This document shows, piece by piece, positions 46,467 to 55,753 of a DNA stretch of 64,000 bases. The translations under genes and the position numbers were made by a program. A model generated the notes under the pieces. That model was not told where the DNA came from. It searched no databases and saw only the letters and a program-made list of their open reading frames with translations. The DNA lies in contig NZ_BLWC01000001.1 of assembly GCF_013167895.1 (NCBI RefSeq), positions 3,658,001 to 3,722,000 of the forward strand, written 5' to 3'. The stretch comes from Streptomyces fulvorobeus (lineage in GTDB: Bacteria > Actinomycetota > Actinomycetes > Streptomycetales > Streptomycetaceae). The first letter of the stretch is position 1. The number at the start of each line of letters is the position of its first letter.

Positions 46467-47321
46467 TCACAGGTCTCGTGCGATGTGGTGAATAAGGCTG
46501 CGCGACTCCTCGGGCTTCATGGAAACCCGCTGGGCGAAGTCGAGTTGCATCCGGTACTTGTTCAGGTCGGCGGCGGCGTCAAGGTAGACGCCGCCGAAGG
46601 GCGCGTCGATGTGCACGGTGTCGAGCTGGGGTACGACCCCGCCCGTGTACAACACCGTCTGGGTGACCTCGACGAACTCCTCGCTGGTGAAGGGGATCAC
46701 GCGGAGTGTCGCCCAGGGGTGCTCGGTCGCCTCCAGAAGGTGTTCGAGCTGACGGCGTGCGACCTTCCGTCCACCGACGCGCATCCGCAAGGCGGCCTCG
46801 TGTACAACGGCCTCGAACTTCGGGGGCTTCTCCCGGTCGAAGACGGACTGCCGTCGCATGCGGTGCTCGATCCGCGCCTCGACCTCGTCACCGGGCAATG
46901 AGGGAAGCACTCCGGCGAACAGCGCGCGTGCGTACTCCGGTGTCTGCAACACCCCCGGAAGTGTCACGGACTGAAGGCAACGCATGTAGCACGCGTGGTG
47001 CTCCAGCTCAGCGATGTCCAGGAAGCCGGGGGCGAGTACACCACGGTATTCGTCCCACCAGTGCTGGCCGCGGTGCTCTCGCGCGATGGTGCACAGTGCG
47101 TCGATCAGCGCCCTGTCGTCGCAGGCGTAGAAGGTGGCCAGACGCCGGATGCGATCCTCGCTGACGCCGATGCGGCCAGCCTCTATGTGGCTGATCTTGG
47201 CCTGATCGGTGGAGATGAGCCCGGCGGCTTCGCGCGCGGTCCTGCCCGCGTGCTCGCGCAGCTTCCGTAGCTCTCCGCCAAGGCGCGCTTGGCGAGCAGT
47301 CGGGTTGTCCCTCGGCGGCAT
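46467..47321 (-). CDS. XRE-family regulator with DUF5753 (Scr1 type)
   Basis: The 284-residue protein has an N-terminal XRE helix-turn-helix (about 13-70, LREHAGRTAREAAGLISTDQ, then AKISHIEAGR). A DUF5753 domain covers the rest (LPGVLQTPEYARALFAGV, VLYTGGVVPQLDTVHIDAPF). It binds DNA as a regulator, with its partner DUF397 next to it. ATG 47321 follows GGGGAAGG. The pair probably regulates itself and perhaps the operon downstream. Confidence 0.93.
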   Translation of the reverse strand: MPPRDNPTARQARLGGELRKLREHAGRTAREAAGLISTDQAKISHIEAGRIGVSEDRIRRLATFYACDDRALIDALCTIAREHRGQHWWDEYRGVLAPGFLDIAELEHHACYMRCLQSVTLPGVLQTPEYARALFAGVLPSLPGDEVEARIEHRMRRQSVFDREKPPKFEAVVHEAALRMRVGGRKVARRQLEHLLEATEHPWATLRVIPFTSEEFVEVTQTVLYTGGVVPQLDTVHIDAPFGGVYLDAAADLNKYRMQLDFAQRVSMKPEESRSLIHHIARDL

Positions 47322-47568
47322 GTCACCTTCCCCTGTCCGGCCACAATCTTGCCCGTACCCCCTCGTCGGTCCACCCGGGCGTGTGAATCCTTTCGACAAC
47401 CTTGTCCCGTAGCATGTATGCACCCTACGGTATGTGCAGCACCGCAACACGTGCCGTCAGGTCTGAAGTGCAGCCACCCGCGACGCAGTTGAGTCGCAGG
47501 TGGTCAATGCCACGGACCCGGACCACGCGTGGCGTGTACGAGACCAGATCCCGTAGGGAGACCGTGAC

Positions 47569-48038
47569 ATGACCTCCGTAACCCTGACAGACCTCCGTAA
47601 CCGCCCTGCCACCCACCACTCCGCACATCCCGCCACGCGGCGAGCGCGACCGCCTCACCGTGCCGAGCGGCCCCACCGCCCCCGAATCGCCCGGGACTTC
47701 GTGGGCAGTGTGCTGTGCAGCACCGGGTGCCCCCCGCTCGCGGATGATGCCCGACTCTGCGTGAGCGAGCTCGTGACCAACGCGCACTGCCACACGCGGT
47801 CCCGGCTGGTCCCGGTGGAGGTGATCATGAGGCTGAGGCAGGTGACGGTGTACGTCAGTGATGATGGGACGGGTTCGCCACCGAGGCCCGAGGAACCACC
47901 GCGCGGGCAGCCGAGCGAGAACGGGCGTGGGCTCCTGCTGGTGTCCGGTCCGGCGATCCGCTGGGGAGTCGCGGCGCGAGGCGGCGGCAGAGATATGCGT
48001 ACACGGTCTGGTTCACCCTCGGTGGCCCGGCTACTTGA
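47569..48038 (+). CDS. RsbW-like ATP-binding protein (frameshifted)
   Basis: The GHKL ATPase motifs are SELVTNAHCH (N-box) and VSDDGTGSPPRP with NGRGLLLVSG. The frame slips at the single G of 47999; restoring one base gives MRYTVWFTLGGPAT and a stop at 48038, about 156 residues. Such proteins commonly sit beside Scr1/DUF397 pairs in streptomycetes. It is divergent from the regulator gene, and TAGGGAGA precedes the ATG. A 13-base direct repeat, GACCTCCGTAACC, occurs twice at the start of the coding region. Confidence 0.78.
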
Positions 48039-48100
48039 AGCCCGGTGGACCATCCGTCCTGGCCGAGCGGCCCCGACCCCCTGAGCCGGCGGCCCGGTCC

Positions 48101-48625
48101 TCACATGTCGTGCACCGCGGTCTTCGCGGTGGAGACGAAGGTCAGGACCGACTTCCAGAACGGGTCGTAGCCGGCGTCGAACGCGCGGACGGCGTCGGTG
48201 TCGCCCGCGATCGACGCCTCAAGGGCCCTGAACGGCGGCTGCGTCGCGAGCCGCAGCCGCTCCGCCGCCTCCGCGACGTGGTCAGGGCCTTCGAGAGCCA
48301 CGACCCAGACGAAGTGGCGCAGCTTGCTGTACTCCTCGCGCAGGCGCAGCCGGACCTCGCGCAGTTCCGGGGTCCGGGTCTCCGGGGTTCCGGACCCGTG
48401 GATGTCCGACACCCGCCAGTACAGGTCGGCCATCCGGTGGGCCTGCTCGATGAGATCCACGTACGCGGCCCTGCGAGTCTCCCGGATGCGGACGGACCGC
48501 TGCGTGCGGGCGGCGGCGTCCGCCTGGGTCCTGGCGGCCTGAGCCGTACCCCGGCTGGTCACCCAGCTCGCCAGGACCGCGGTGCCCGCGGTGAGTGAGG
48601 CGATCCAGAGAGCGCTGTCGGCCAT
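48101..48625 (-). CDS. hypothetical membrane-anchored helical protein
   Basis: The 174-residue protein has one N-terminal hydrophobic segment (ALWIASLTAGTAVLASWV), followed by about 120 residues that are helical and charged, probably coiled coil (RETRRAAYVDLIEQAHRMAD). No enzymatic motif is visible. Related proteins are scattered through streptomycetes; the function is unknown. The ATG is at 48625. Confidence 0.75.
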   Translation of the reverse strand: MADSALWIASLTAGTAVLASWVTSRGTAQAARTQADAAARTQRSVRIRETRRAAYVDLIEQAHRMADLYWRVSDIHGSGTPETRTPELREVRLRLREEYSKLRHFVWVVALEGPDHVAEAAERLRLATQPPFRALEASIAGDTDAVRAFDAGYDPFWKSVLTFVSTAKTAVHDM

Positions 48626-48994
48626 GCGCCACAGTTTGCCTGCTCATGCCAATCAGATGTGTCCCGGTCTCCGGCAGCGGCCTGAATCCTTCCTGGCCGA
48701 AAGCGGTGGATGCCGAGGGCGCCGCGCTGGTAGCGTCCGGGCCATGTCGACCCCGAGTCGGACAGACGGTAGCCACCGGTCCGCCGGTGGCCGGGCCTCT
48801 GCCGCACTGAACCGAACAGACCCGAGCGGTCGCGGGCTTCGGCGACGGCGCCCCGCCCACGGCCGGACCCTCGCGGTGTGGGCCGCGTTTCCTCCAGCCT
48901 CGTCCCGCCGTGCTGTCCGCCGCGCGGGCGCGGCGCGGCCCACCCCTCGTACACCGGTCGTTCCACCGACGGTTCCGTCCAAGGGGTCTCTCTC
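48626..48994. other. about 370-base leader region of the MFS gene
   Basis: No gene with convincing codon bias. A TAGCGT element seven bases before an ATG at 48744 could start a short leader peptide, but its frame runs on into the transporter gene, so I do not call it. The region likely holds the promoter and leader of the exporter gene. Confidence 0.35.
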
Positions 48995-50248
48995 ATGCCA
49001 TTCGCTGTCTACGTGCTCGGGCTGGCGGTCTTCGCCCAGGGCACCTCGGAGTTCATGCTGTCCGGACTTGTCTCCGGCATCGCCACCGACCTGGGGGTGT
49101 CCCTGCCCGCGGCAGGGCTGCTCACCTCCGCTTTCGCGGTGGGGATGGTGATTGGGGCGCCGCTCACCGCCCTGCTCAGCCGCACCTGGCCGCGCCGCCG
49201 CGCCTTGCTGTTCTTCCTCTCCGTCTTCGTCGCCGTCCATGTGATCGGGGCGCTCACCCCGGGATACGGGGTGCTGCTCGCCACCCGGGTCGTCGGGGCT
49301 CTCGCCAACGCCGGGTTCTGGGCCGTCGCCCTGATGACCGCGCTCGCGATGGTCGAGCCGCACGCCAGGGCGCGGGCCACCGCCGTCGTGGTCGGCGGGG
49401 TCACCGTCGCCTGCGTGGTGGGAGTGCCCGCCGGAGCGGCGCTCGGCTCCCTGTGGGGCTGGCGGTCGGCGTTCTGGGCGGTGGCGCTCGTCTCCGTACC
49501 GGCGCTCGTCGCGCTGGCCGGGGTCGTCCCGGCGGGTCGGCCGGACTCCGGCGGGAGGGGTGCGCGCGGCGAACTGCGGGCCCTGGGCCGCCCGCGGCTC
49601 CTGCTGACCCTGCTCGTCATGGCGCTCGTCCAGGGGGCGACGTTCTGCGCGTTCTCGTATCTGGAGCCGCTGGTCACCCGCGTCACCGGATTCGGCGGGG
49701 GGTGGGTGCCCGCGGTCCTCGCGCTGTTCGGCGCGGGCTCCTTCATCGGCGTCACCGTCGCGGGCCGCGTCGCGGGGACCCGTCAGGCCGCGCTCGCCGG
49801 GTCCGGAGTGAGCGCCCTGCTCCTCGGCTGGGCGGCGCTCGCGCTCGCGGCGGGCAGTCCGGTGGCGACGCTCCTCCTGGTCCTCCTCCAGGGCGCGCTG
49901 GCCTTCGCGACGGGGACGGCCCTCATCACCCGGGTCCTCCAGCTGGCCCCCGACGCACCGACCATGGCGGGCTCGTTCGCCACGGCCGCCTTCAACGTGG
50001 GCGCGGCGCTGGGCCCGTGGCTCGGGGGCCTGGCCATCGGGGCGGGCTTCGGCTTCCGCGCGCCGCTCTGGGTCAGCGCGCTCCTGACGGGAGCGGCCCT
50101 CGTTCCGGCGGCGGTCCTCGTGTTCGCGGGGACGGCCACCGCGCGCCGCACCGGCCCGGCCGGCTCCGGCGCACCACGAAGGGCCGTCACTCCCGAGCGG
50201 GGGAGTGACGGCCCTTCGGCACGTTTCGACGTGGGTGAGCGCTCGTGA
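48995..50248 (+). CDS. Cmx/CmlR-type MFS exporter (chloramphenicol efflux family)
   Basis: This 417-residue MFS protein has twelve membrane helices and the family opening MPFAVYVLGLAVFAQGTSEF with FMLSGLVSGIATDLGVS. It closely recalls the Cml/Cmx chloramphenicol exporters of actinobacteria (DHA1 group). It probably exports chloramphenicol-like or other amphiphilic compounds. The ATG at 48995 follows AAGGGG. The last 24 codons run through a perfect terminator hairpin, so the true stop may be earlier if a base is missing near the end. Confidence 0.87.
   Translation: MPFAVYVLGLAVFAQGTSEFMLSGLVSGIATDLGVSLPAAGLLTSAFAVGMVIGAPLTALLSRTWPRRRALLFFLSVFVAVHVIGALTPGYGVLLATRVVGALANAGFWAVALMTALAMVEPHARARATAVVVGGVTVACVVGVPAGAALGSLWGWRSAFWAVALVSVPALVALAGVVPAGRPDSGGRGARGELRALGRPRLLLTLLVMALVQGATFCAFSYLEPLVTRVTGFGGGWVPAVLALFGAGSFIGVTVAGRVAGTRQAALAGSGVSALLLGWAALALAAGSPVATLLLVLLQGALAFATGTALITRVLQLAPDAPTMAGSFATAAFNVGAALGPWLGGLAIGAGFGFRAPLWVSALLTGAALVPAAVLVFAGTATARRTGPAGSGAPRRAVTPERGSDGPSARFDVGERS
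50179..50216. terminator. Bidirectional terminator hairpin
   Basis: Perfect 16-base arms (AAGGGCCGTCACTCCC and its complement) with a 6-base loop lie between the convergent exporter and NlpC/P60 genes. It overlaps the last codons of the exporter as read here. Confidence 0.85.
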
Positions 50249-50249
50249 A

Positions 50250-51113
50250 TCAGAGAACGCGGACCGCGCCGGTCGGCATGTCGTAGTCCATGGAGCGCTG
50301 CACGGTACCCGTGCTGGAGTTCTGCGCGCCGACGAACTGGCCGCCGCCCACGTAGATCGCGACGTGGTACGCGCTGCCCGCGCCGCCCCAGTAGAGGATG
50401 TCGCCGGGCTGGACGTCGCTCAGCGAGACCTGGGTGCCGGCCGTCGACTGGCTCTGCGAGACGCGCGGCAGGTCGATGCCCACCGAGGCGTACGCGGCCT
50501 GGACGAGTCCGGAGCAGTCCCACGAGTTGGGTCCTGTGCCACCGGCCACGTAGGCGTCGCCGACCTGGGCCTTGGCGAAGGCCACGATGGAGGCCGCGGA
50601 GCCCGTGGCGCTCGACGAGGAGTACGAGGTGGCGGAGGAGGAGGCGGGAGCGGCCACGGAGTTGGAGGAGGAGGAGGAGCCCGTGGAGGCGCTGAGCGTC
50701 GTGCGCTCGGCGGCCCTGGAGGCGCGCTCGGCGGCCTCTTCGGCCGCCTCGGCCTTCGCCCTGGCGGCGGCCTCCGCCTTCTTCTCGGCCTCTGCCTTGC
50801 GTACGGCCTCCGCCTTGGCCTTCTTGGCGCTCTTCGCGGCGGTCTCCGCGGCCGCCTCTTCGTGGGCCCGCGTCTCCAGGTCGAGGGCGACCTGCTGCGT
50901 CGCCTCGGCGGACGCGGCGACGGCGGGGGAGAGCCCGGCGGTGATGGTGGGCATCTCGATGGTCTGCGTCACCGGCTCGGCCTGAGCCGGGCCGGCGGCG
51001 CCTGCGACCGCGATGGTGCTGAGGACGCCACCGGCAACTCCGGCTCGCAGTGCCGTCTTCGAAGCACTCTGGCGGGGTTTCCGGTGGCTGGGTATGTGAG
51101 CGGTGTGGGACAT
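50250..51113 (-). CDS. NlpC/P60 cell-wall hydrolase, secreted
   Basis: The 287-residue protein has a signal peptide with an Ala-rich core ending PAQAEP, then a long Ala/Glu/Lys coiled coil (about 75-145), a Ser-rich linker and an NlpC/P60 domain. Catalytic Cys lies in SWDCSGLVQAAYASVGIDLP and the His in YHVAIYVGGG. It should cut peptide stems in peptidoglycan outside the cell. Its position just upstream of nuo fits the S. coelicolor order. No c-di-AMP (ydaO) riboswitch, common for such genes, is visible upstream. Confidence 0.92.
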   Translation of the reverse strand: MSHTAHIPSHRKPRQSASKTALRAGVAGGVLSTIAVAGAAGPAQAEPVTQTIEMPTITAGLSPAVAASAEATQQVALDLETRAHEEAAAETAAKSAKKAKAEAVRKAEAEKKAEAAARAKAEAAEEAAERASRAAERTTLSASTGSSSSSNSVAAPASSSATSYSSSSATGSAASIVAFAKAQVGDAYVAGGTGPNSWDCSGLVQAAYASVGIDLPRVSQSQSTAGTQVSLSDVQPGDILYWGGAGSAYHVAIYVGGGQFVGAQNSSTGTVQRSMDYDMPTGAVRVL

Positions 51114-51351
51114 GAGAACTAGCGTTATCAGGCCATCAGGGGCCCCTTCAAGAAAAGTGTGTTGCGACACAGTTACGTCCGGAACCTGTGAATCCGCTTG
51201 CTGGGGACCCTTATTGACGCCGTAACGGGCATAACGGACAGAGGTCATCTCTGCCGTGATCACGGCCTTTCGGTAATACGCCCGAATTGCCCGCCGCTTA
51301 CCATCTGTTCAGACCGATGGCCAAGCCCGCTTTACTTCGCACCTACCCGGC

Positions 51352-51365
51352 GTGACGCAGGTCAC
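51352..51365. promoter_or_regulatory. CRP-like palindrome
   Basis: GTGACGCAGGTCAC fits the GTG-N6-GNCAC pattern described for streptomycete Crp targets. It is nearly 600 bases from nuoA but about 240 bases upstream of the NlpC/P60 start; Crp controls germination and wall genes in S. coelicolor, so the latter is the likelier target. Confidence 0.4.
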
Positions 51366-51828
51366 AGGGCGAGTCCACCGTGACGGGCAATCACGCGGAC
51401 CGGCGGGGGCGCGGGGGCGGGGTCCCCCGGGCGGGGCTGACGGAGTGTCAGGCCGGAGCGGGGCGGGGTGGATCGCGCGGCCCGCTACGGGCTGCCCGGG
51501 TGCGCGGCGCCCCCGCGTCCGGAAGTTCGTGAATGGATGCACATGTCCACATCGCTCCCCGCGCGCCCTCCTTCCGGGTGAGTGCCGGATGTCGCCGACT
51601 CCTTTACCACTCGTCGCCGTCCATCTCCAATTTGCCTGAGCGCCCGCTCGGTTGATAGCGACCACCCCTTTGACCAGCGGTAACGGCGCCAGATGTCACG
51701 TCTCGTGATCACTCGGCCGCTTCGCGTACGAAGATCACCGCTCATCCGGCTTCATGATCGTTCGTCGGGTGGTGGAGATCACAAAGACGTAGCGGCACCC
51801 CGTGTCGCAGATCACAGGGCGGCAGGCA

Positions 51829-51866
51829 TAGGATGCGGAGCAGTCGGGCTTGTGAACTGCCTCACA
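51829..51866 (+). promoter_or_regulatory. nuo promoter -10 and Rex operator
   Basis: TAGGAT (51829-51834) is a good -10 hexamer. Rex operator TGTGAACTGCCTCACA (51851-51866) matches the consensus TGTGAACGCGTTCACA at both ends (12 of 16 positions, arms TGTGAA and TCACA). It lies just after the expected start site, where bound Rex would block transcription. Rex senses the NADH/NAD+ ratio and represses respiratory genes when NADH is low. Confidence 0.75.
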
Positions 51867-51946
51867 TGTGCACGATCTTGGTGAGGTGGCGAGCCGGTCG
51901 CCCGATGCGGTCCAACGGTCAAGGACGACTGGAAGGAGCGAGGAGC

Positions 51947-52306
51947 GTGAATGCCTACGCGCCCATCCTCGTGCTCGGCGCCCTCGGGGCAGGGTTTGCG
52001 ATCTTTTCTGTGGTCATGGCCACGCTTATCGGCCCCAAGCGCTACAACCGGGCAAAGCTCGAAGCGTACGAGTGCGGTATCGAACCCACCCCCACTCCGG
52101 CCGGCGGCGGCCGCTTCCCGATCAAGTACTACCTGACGGCGATGCTGTTCATCGTCTTCGACATCGAGATCGTCTTCCTCTATCCCTGGGCGGTCACCTT
52201 CGACGCCCTGGGGATCTTCGGGCTCGTGGAGATGTTGCTCTTCGTGCTCACCGTCTTCGTCGCCTACGCGTATGTGTGGCGCCGCGGCGGCCTGGAATGG
52301 GACTGA
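51947..52306 (+). CDS. nuoA: NADH-quinone oxidoreductase subunit A
   Basis: NuoA is a small membrane subunit at the junction of the peripheral and membrane arms of NDH-1. The 119 residues form three helices; the loop between helices 1 and 2 carries the conserved YECGIEP, and [10 protein letters not shown] opens helix 2. The GTG at 51947 follows GGAAGGAG eight bases upstream. It is the first gene of the operon, which couples NADH oxidation to menaquinone reduction and proton pumping. Confidence 0.97.
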   Translation: MNAYAPILVLGALGAGFAIFSVVMATLIGPKRYNRAKLEAYECGIEPTPTPAGGGRFPIKYYLTAMLFIVFDIEIVFLYPWAVTFDALGIFGLVEMLLFVLTVFVAYAYVWRRGGLEWD

Positions 52307-52322
52307 GGGGCTGAGGGGCACC

Positions 52323-52877
52323 ATGGGACTCGAAGAGAAACTGCCAAGCGGCTTCGTGCTGACGACGGTGGAAGAGGCCGCCGGCTGGGTACGGAAGTCA
52401 TCCGTCTTCCCCGCCACCTTCGGCCTCGCCTGCTGCGCCATCGAGATGATGACGACCGGAGCCGGGCGCTACGACCTGGCCCGCTTCGGCATGGAGGTCT
52501 TCCGCGGTTCGCCGCGGCAGGCGGATCTGATGATCGTCGCGGGACGGGTCAGCCAGAAGATGGCGCCCGTCCTGCGGCAGGTCTACGACCAGATGCCGAA
52601 CCCCAAGTGGGTCATCTCCATGGGGGTTTGCGCATCATCGGGCGGAATGTTCAACAACTACGCCATCGTGCAGGGTGTGGACCACATCGTGCCGGTCGAC
52701 ATCTACCTGCCGGGATGCCCGCCGCGTCCCGAGATGCTGATCGACGCCATCCTCAAACTCCACCAGAAGATCCAGGGCACCAAGCTCGGGGTCAACGCGC
52801 AGGAGGCCGCCCGCGAGGCGGAGGAGGCGGCCCTCAAGGCACTGCCCCTCATCGAGATGAAGGGGCTGCTGCGATGA
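52323..52877 (+). CDS. nuoB: NADH-quinone oxidoreductase subunit B
   Basis: NuoB holds cluster N2, the last [4Fe-4S] centre before the quinone. The 184-residue protein has the N2 ligands: the adjacent Cys37-Cys38 in [11 protein letters not shown], Cys103 in [12 protein letters not shown] and Cys132 in [10 protein letters not shown]. The stop overlaps the nuoC start (ATGA). Confidence 0.97.
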   Translation: MGLEEKLPSGFVLTTVEEAAGWVRKSSVFPATFGLACCAIEMMTTGAGRYDLARFGMEVFRGSPRQADLMIVAGRVSQKMAPVLRQVYDQMPNPKWVISMGVCASSGGMFNNYAIVQGVDHIVPVDIYLPGCPPRPEMLIDAILKLHQKIQGTKLGVNAQEAAREAEEAALKALPLIEMKGLLR

Positions 52878-53590
52878 GCGACGAGCTGAACACCAACAGC
52901 GGTCAGGTGCCCGCCCCGCGGGACGAGACCGGCGAGGTCATCGGCGTACGCAAGGGGATGTTCGGCGCCTCCAGCGGCGGCGACACCTCCGGCTACGGCG
53001 GCCTCGTCCGTACCGTCACGCTGCCGGGACCCACGGCCCGCCCGTACGGCGGCTGGTTCGACGAGGTGGCCGACGAGCTCGAAGGGGCCCTGGAGGAGCA
53101 GGACCTGCTTCCCGCCGAGGCCATCGAGAAGACCGTCGTCGACCGGGGCGAGCTCACCTTCCACATCGCCCGGGAACACCTCGTGCGGGTCGCCAGGACC
53201 CTGCGCGACGACCCGGCCCTGCGCTTCGAGCTCTGTACGGGCGTGAGCGGCGTCCACTTCCCCGGGGACGTGGGCCGGGAGCTGCACGCCGTCTACCACC
53301 TGCGCTCGCTCACCCACGGCCGGCTGATCCGCCTGGAGGTGTCGGCCCCGGACAGCGATCCGCACATCCCGTCCCTCGTCGCGGTCTACCCGACCAACGA
53401 CTGGCACGAGCGCGAGACGTACGACTTCTTCGGGCTCGTCTTCGACGGTCATCCGGCCCTGACCCGGATCATGATGCCGGACGACTGGCAGGGCTTCCCG
53501 CAGCGCAAGGACTACCCCCTCGGCGGCATCCCCGTCGAGTACAAGGGCGCCCAGATCCCGGCTCCGGACCAGCGGAGGTCGTACTCCTGA
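52874..53590 (+). CDS. nuoC: NADH-quinone oxidoreductase subunit C
   Basis: The 238-residue NuoC belongs to the 30-kDa peripheral-arm subunit. The first 60 residues are a disordered extension. The conserved core includes [38 protein letters not shown] and ILMPDDW-like [16 protein letters not shown]. It is not fused to NuoD here, unlike in E. coli. The stop overlaps the nuoD start (TGATG). Confidence 0.96.
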   Translation: MSDELNTNSGQVPAPRDETGEVIGVRKGMFGASSGGDTSGYGGLVRTVTLPGPTARPYGGWFDEVADELEGALEEQDLLPAEAIEKTVVDRGELTFHIAREHLVRVARTLRDDPALRFELCTGVSGVHFPGDVGRELHAVYHLRSLTHGRLIRLEVSAPDSDPHIPSLVAVYPTNDWHERETYDFFGLVFDGHPALTRIMMPDDWQGFPQRKDYPLGGIPVEYKGAQIPAPDQRRSYS

Positions 53591-54911
53591 TGACCACTCC
53601 CCACGCGACTCCCCGCGCCACGACCGAGGGGACCGTATACACGGTCACCGGCGGCGACTGGGACGAGGTCGTCGAGTCGGCGCTCAAGGCCGACGACGAG
53701 CGCATCATCGTCAACATGGGTCCCCAGCACCCGTCCACGCACGGCGTGCTGAGGCTGATCCTGGAGATCGACGGCGAGACCGTCACCGAGGCCCGCTGCG
53801 GCATCGGCTACCTCCACACCGGCATCGAGAAGAACCTCGAATTCCGGAACTGGACGCAGGGCACCACCTTCGTCACGCGCATGGACTACCTGACGCCGTT
53901 CTTCAACGAGGCCGCGTACTGCCTCGGCGTCGAGAAGCTGCTCGGCATCGAGGACCAGATCCCCGACCGGGCCACCGTCCTGCGCGTCCTGCTGATGGAG
54001 CTCAACCGGATCTCCTCCCACCTGGTGTGCATCGCCACCGGCGGCATGGAGCTCGGCGCCACCACGATCATGATCTACGGCTTCCGCGACCGTGAACTCG
54101 TGCTCGATCTCTTCGAGCTGATCACCGGTCTCCGGATGAACCACGCGTTCATCCGGCCCGGCGGACTCGCCCAGGACCTGCCCCGGGCGCGGTCGACCAG
54201 CTGCGCGAGTTCATCAGGACCATGAAGAAGAACCTGCCGGAGTACGACAAGCTCGCCACCGGCAACCCCATCTTCAAGGCCCGCATGCAGGACGTCGGCT
54301 ACCTCGACCTGGCCGGCTGCGTGGCGCTCGGCGCCACCGGCCCCGTCCTGCGCTCCGCCGGACTCCCGCACGACCTGCGCAAGAGCGACCCGTACTGCGG
54401 GTACGAGACCTACGAGTTCGACGTGCCCACCGCGGACACCTGCGACTCCTACGGCCGCTTCCTCATCCGGCTTGAGGAGATGCGCCAGTCGCTGCGGATC
54501 ATCGAGCAGTGCCTGGACCGGCTGGAGCCGGGACCGGTCATGGTCGCCGACAAGAAGATCGCCTGGCCCGCGCAGCTCGCGCTCGGCCCGGACGGCCTCG
54601 GCAACTCGCTCGACCACATCAGGAAGATCATGGGCACCTCCATGGAGGCCCTGATCCACCACTTCAAGCTGGTGACCGAGGGCTTCAGGGTCCCGGCGGG
54701 ACAGACGTACACCGCGATCGAGTCGCCCAAGGGCGAACTGGGCGCGCACGTCGTCTCGGACGGCGGCACCCGGCCCTACCGGGTCCACTTCCGTGACCCG
54801 TCCTTCACCAACCTCCAGGCCATGGCGGCGATGTGCGAGGGCGGCCAGGTCGCCGACGTCATCGTCGCCGTCGCGTCCATCGACCCCGTGATGGGAGGCG
54901 TCGACCGGTGA
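53590..54911 (+). CDS. nuoD: NADH-quinone oxidoreductase subunit D (frameshifted)
   Basis: NuoD forms the quinone-binding chamber with NuoB. The first 197 codons ([37 protein letters not shown]) and the second part ([12 protein letters not shown] to VMGGVDR) are in different frames. Adding one C to CCCC at 54181-54184 gives [15 protein letters not shown] and a normal 440-residue protein. As written the first frame stops at 54225. Since NDH-1 subunits around it are intact and the gene is well conserved, an indel error is more likely than natural loss. Confidence 0.92.
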
Positions 54912-55753
54912 CCGGAATCAACCAAGAGGTCAGTCTGGGGATGCCGCAGCTCCCCGCCCCCGGCTACCCGGCCGAGGTGCGCGCCCGGCTCGAAGCGGAC
55001 GCGAAGGAGGTGATCGCCCGCTACCCCGGCAGCCGCTCCGCGCTGCTGCCGCTGCTCCACCTCGTGCAGTCCGAGGAGGGGTACGTCTCCCGTACGGGCA
55101 TGGCCTTCTGCGCCGAACTGCTCGACCTCACCACCGCCGAGGTGAACGCGGTCGCGACCTTCTACACGATGTACCGGCGCCGGCCGAGCGGTGACTACCA
55201 GGTCGGTGTCTGCACCAACACCCTGTGCGCGGTCATGGGCGGCGACGCCATCTTCGACCGGCTCAAGGACCACCTGGGCGTCGGCAACGACGAGACGACC
55301 GAGGACGGCAAGGTCACGCTCCAGCACATCGAGTGCAACGCGGCCTGCGACTTCGCCCCCGTCGTGATGGTGAACTGGGAGTTCTTCGACAACCAGACGC
55401 CCGAGAGCGCGACGGAGCTCGTCGACGACCTCATCGCGGGCCGGACGGTGGAGCCCACCCGCGGCGCCCCGCTCTGCACGTACAAGGACACGGCCCGCAT
55501 CCTGGCCGGCTTCCCCGACGAGCGCCCCGGCGCCGTCGAGGCCACCGGCGGGGCGGGCCCCGCCTCGCTGATCGGGCTGAAGCTCGCCAAGGGTGAGGTC
55601 CCGCACGCGCGCGTGGTCGCCCCGCGAGGCGAGTCCCCCCGGGACGAACCGCACAAGGGCGCCGAGCACCTCAGCTCCCACGACGCGCCGGAGAAGACCT
55701 CGGCATCCGACCCGGACCATCCGTCCGGTCCTGTCGCCGAGGAGGGGAAGTGA
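54908..55753 (+). CDS. nuoE: NADH-quinone oxidoreductase subunit E
   Basis: NuoE carries cluster N1a, a [2Fe-2S] centre in a thioredoxin fold. Ligand motifs are [11 protein letters not shown] and [10 protein letters not shown]. The 281-residue protein has an extra 75-residue Pro/Ser/Glu-rich C-terminal tail, common in actinobacteria and absent from E. coli NuoE. The GTG start overlaps the nuoD stop. Confidence 0.95.
   Translation: MTGINQEVSLGMPQLPAPGYPAEVRARLEADAKEVIARYPGSRSALLPLLHLVQSEEGYVSRTGMAFCAELLDLTTAEVNAVATFYTMYRRRPSGDYQVGVCTNTLCAVMGGDAIFDRLKDHLGVGNDETTEDGKVTLQHIECNAACDFAPVVMVNWEFFDNQTPESATELVDDLIAGRTVEPTRGAPLCTYKDTARILAGFPDERPGAVEATGGAGPASLIGLKLAKGEVPHARVVAPRGESPRDEPHKGAEHLSSHDAPEKTSASDPDHPSGPVAEEGK

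Larger units (their letters stand above)
51114..51946. other. 833-base regulatory region between NlpC/P60 and nuoA
   Basis: Divergent gap with no gene. It contains a GTGAC-N4-GTCAC element, several half-sites of the same type (51705-51712 GTGATCAC; 51802-51815 GTGTCGCAGATCAC), and the Rex-like operator at 51851. AT-rich parts near 51230-51330 and 51600-51800 contrast with the genes on either side. Confidence 0.6.

Noticed and set aside
41983..48100. Integrated element with tRNA attachment site
   Set aside because: The block looks accessory, but I found no integrase, no tRNA end and no flanking direct repeat, so a mobile element call is not supported.
48744..49151. Leaderless small gene before the MFS exporter
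   Set aside because: A TAGCGT element precedes an ATG, but the frame runs into the exporter coding region with poor bias.
51114..51300. c-di-AMP (ydaO) riboswitch before the NlpC/P60 gene
   Set aside because: I looked for the conserved cores usual before such genes on the minus strand and did not find them.
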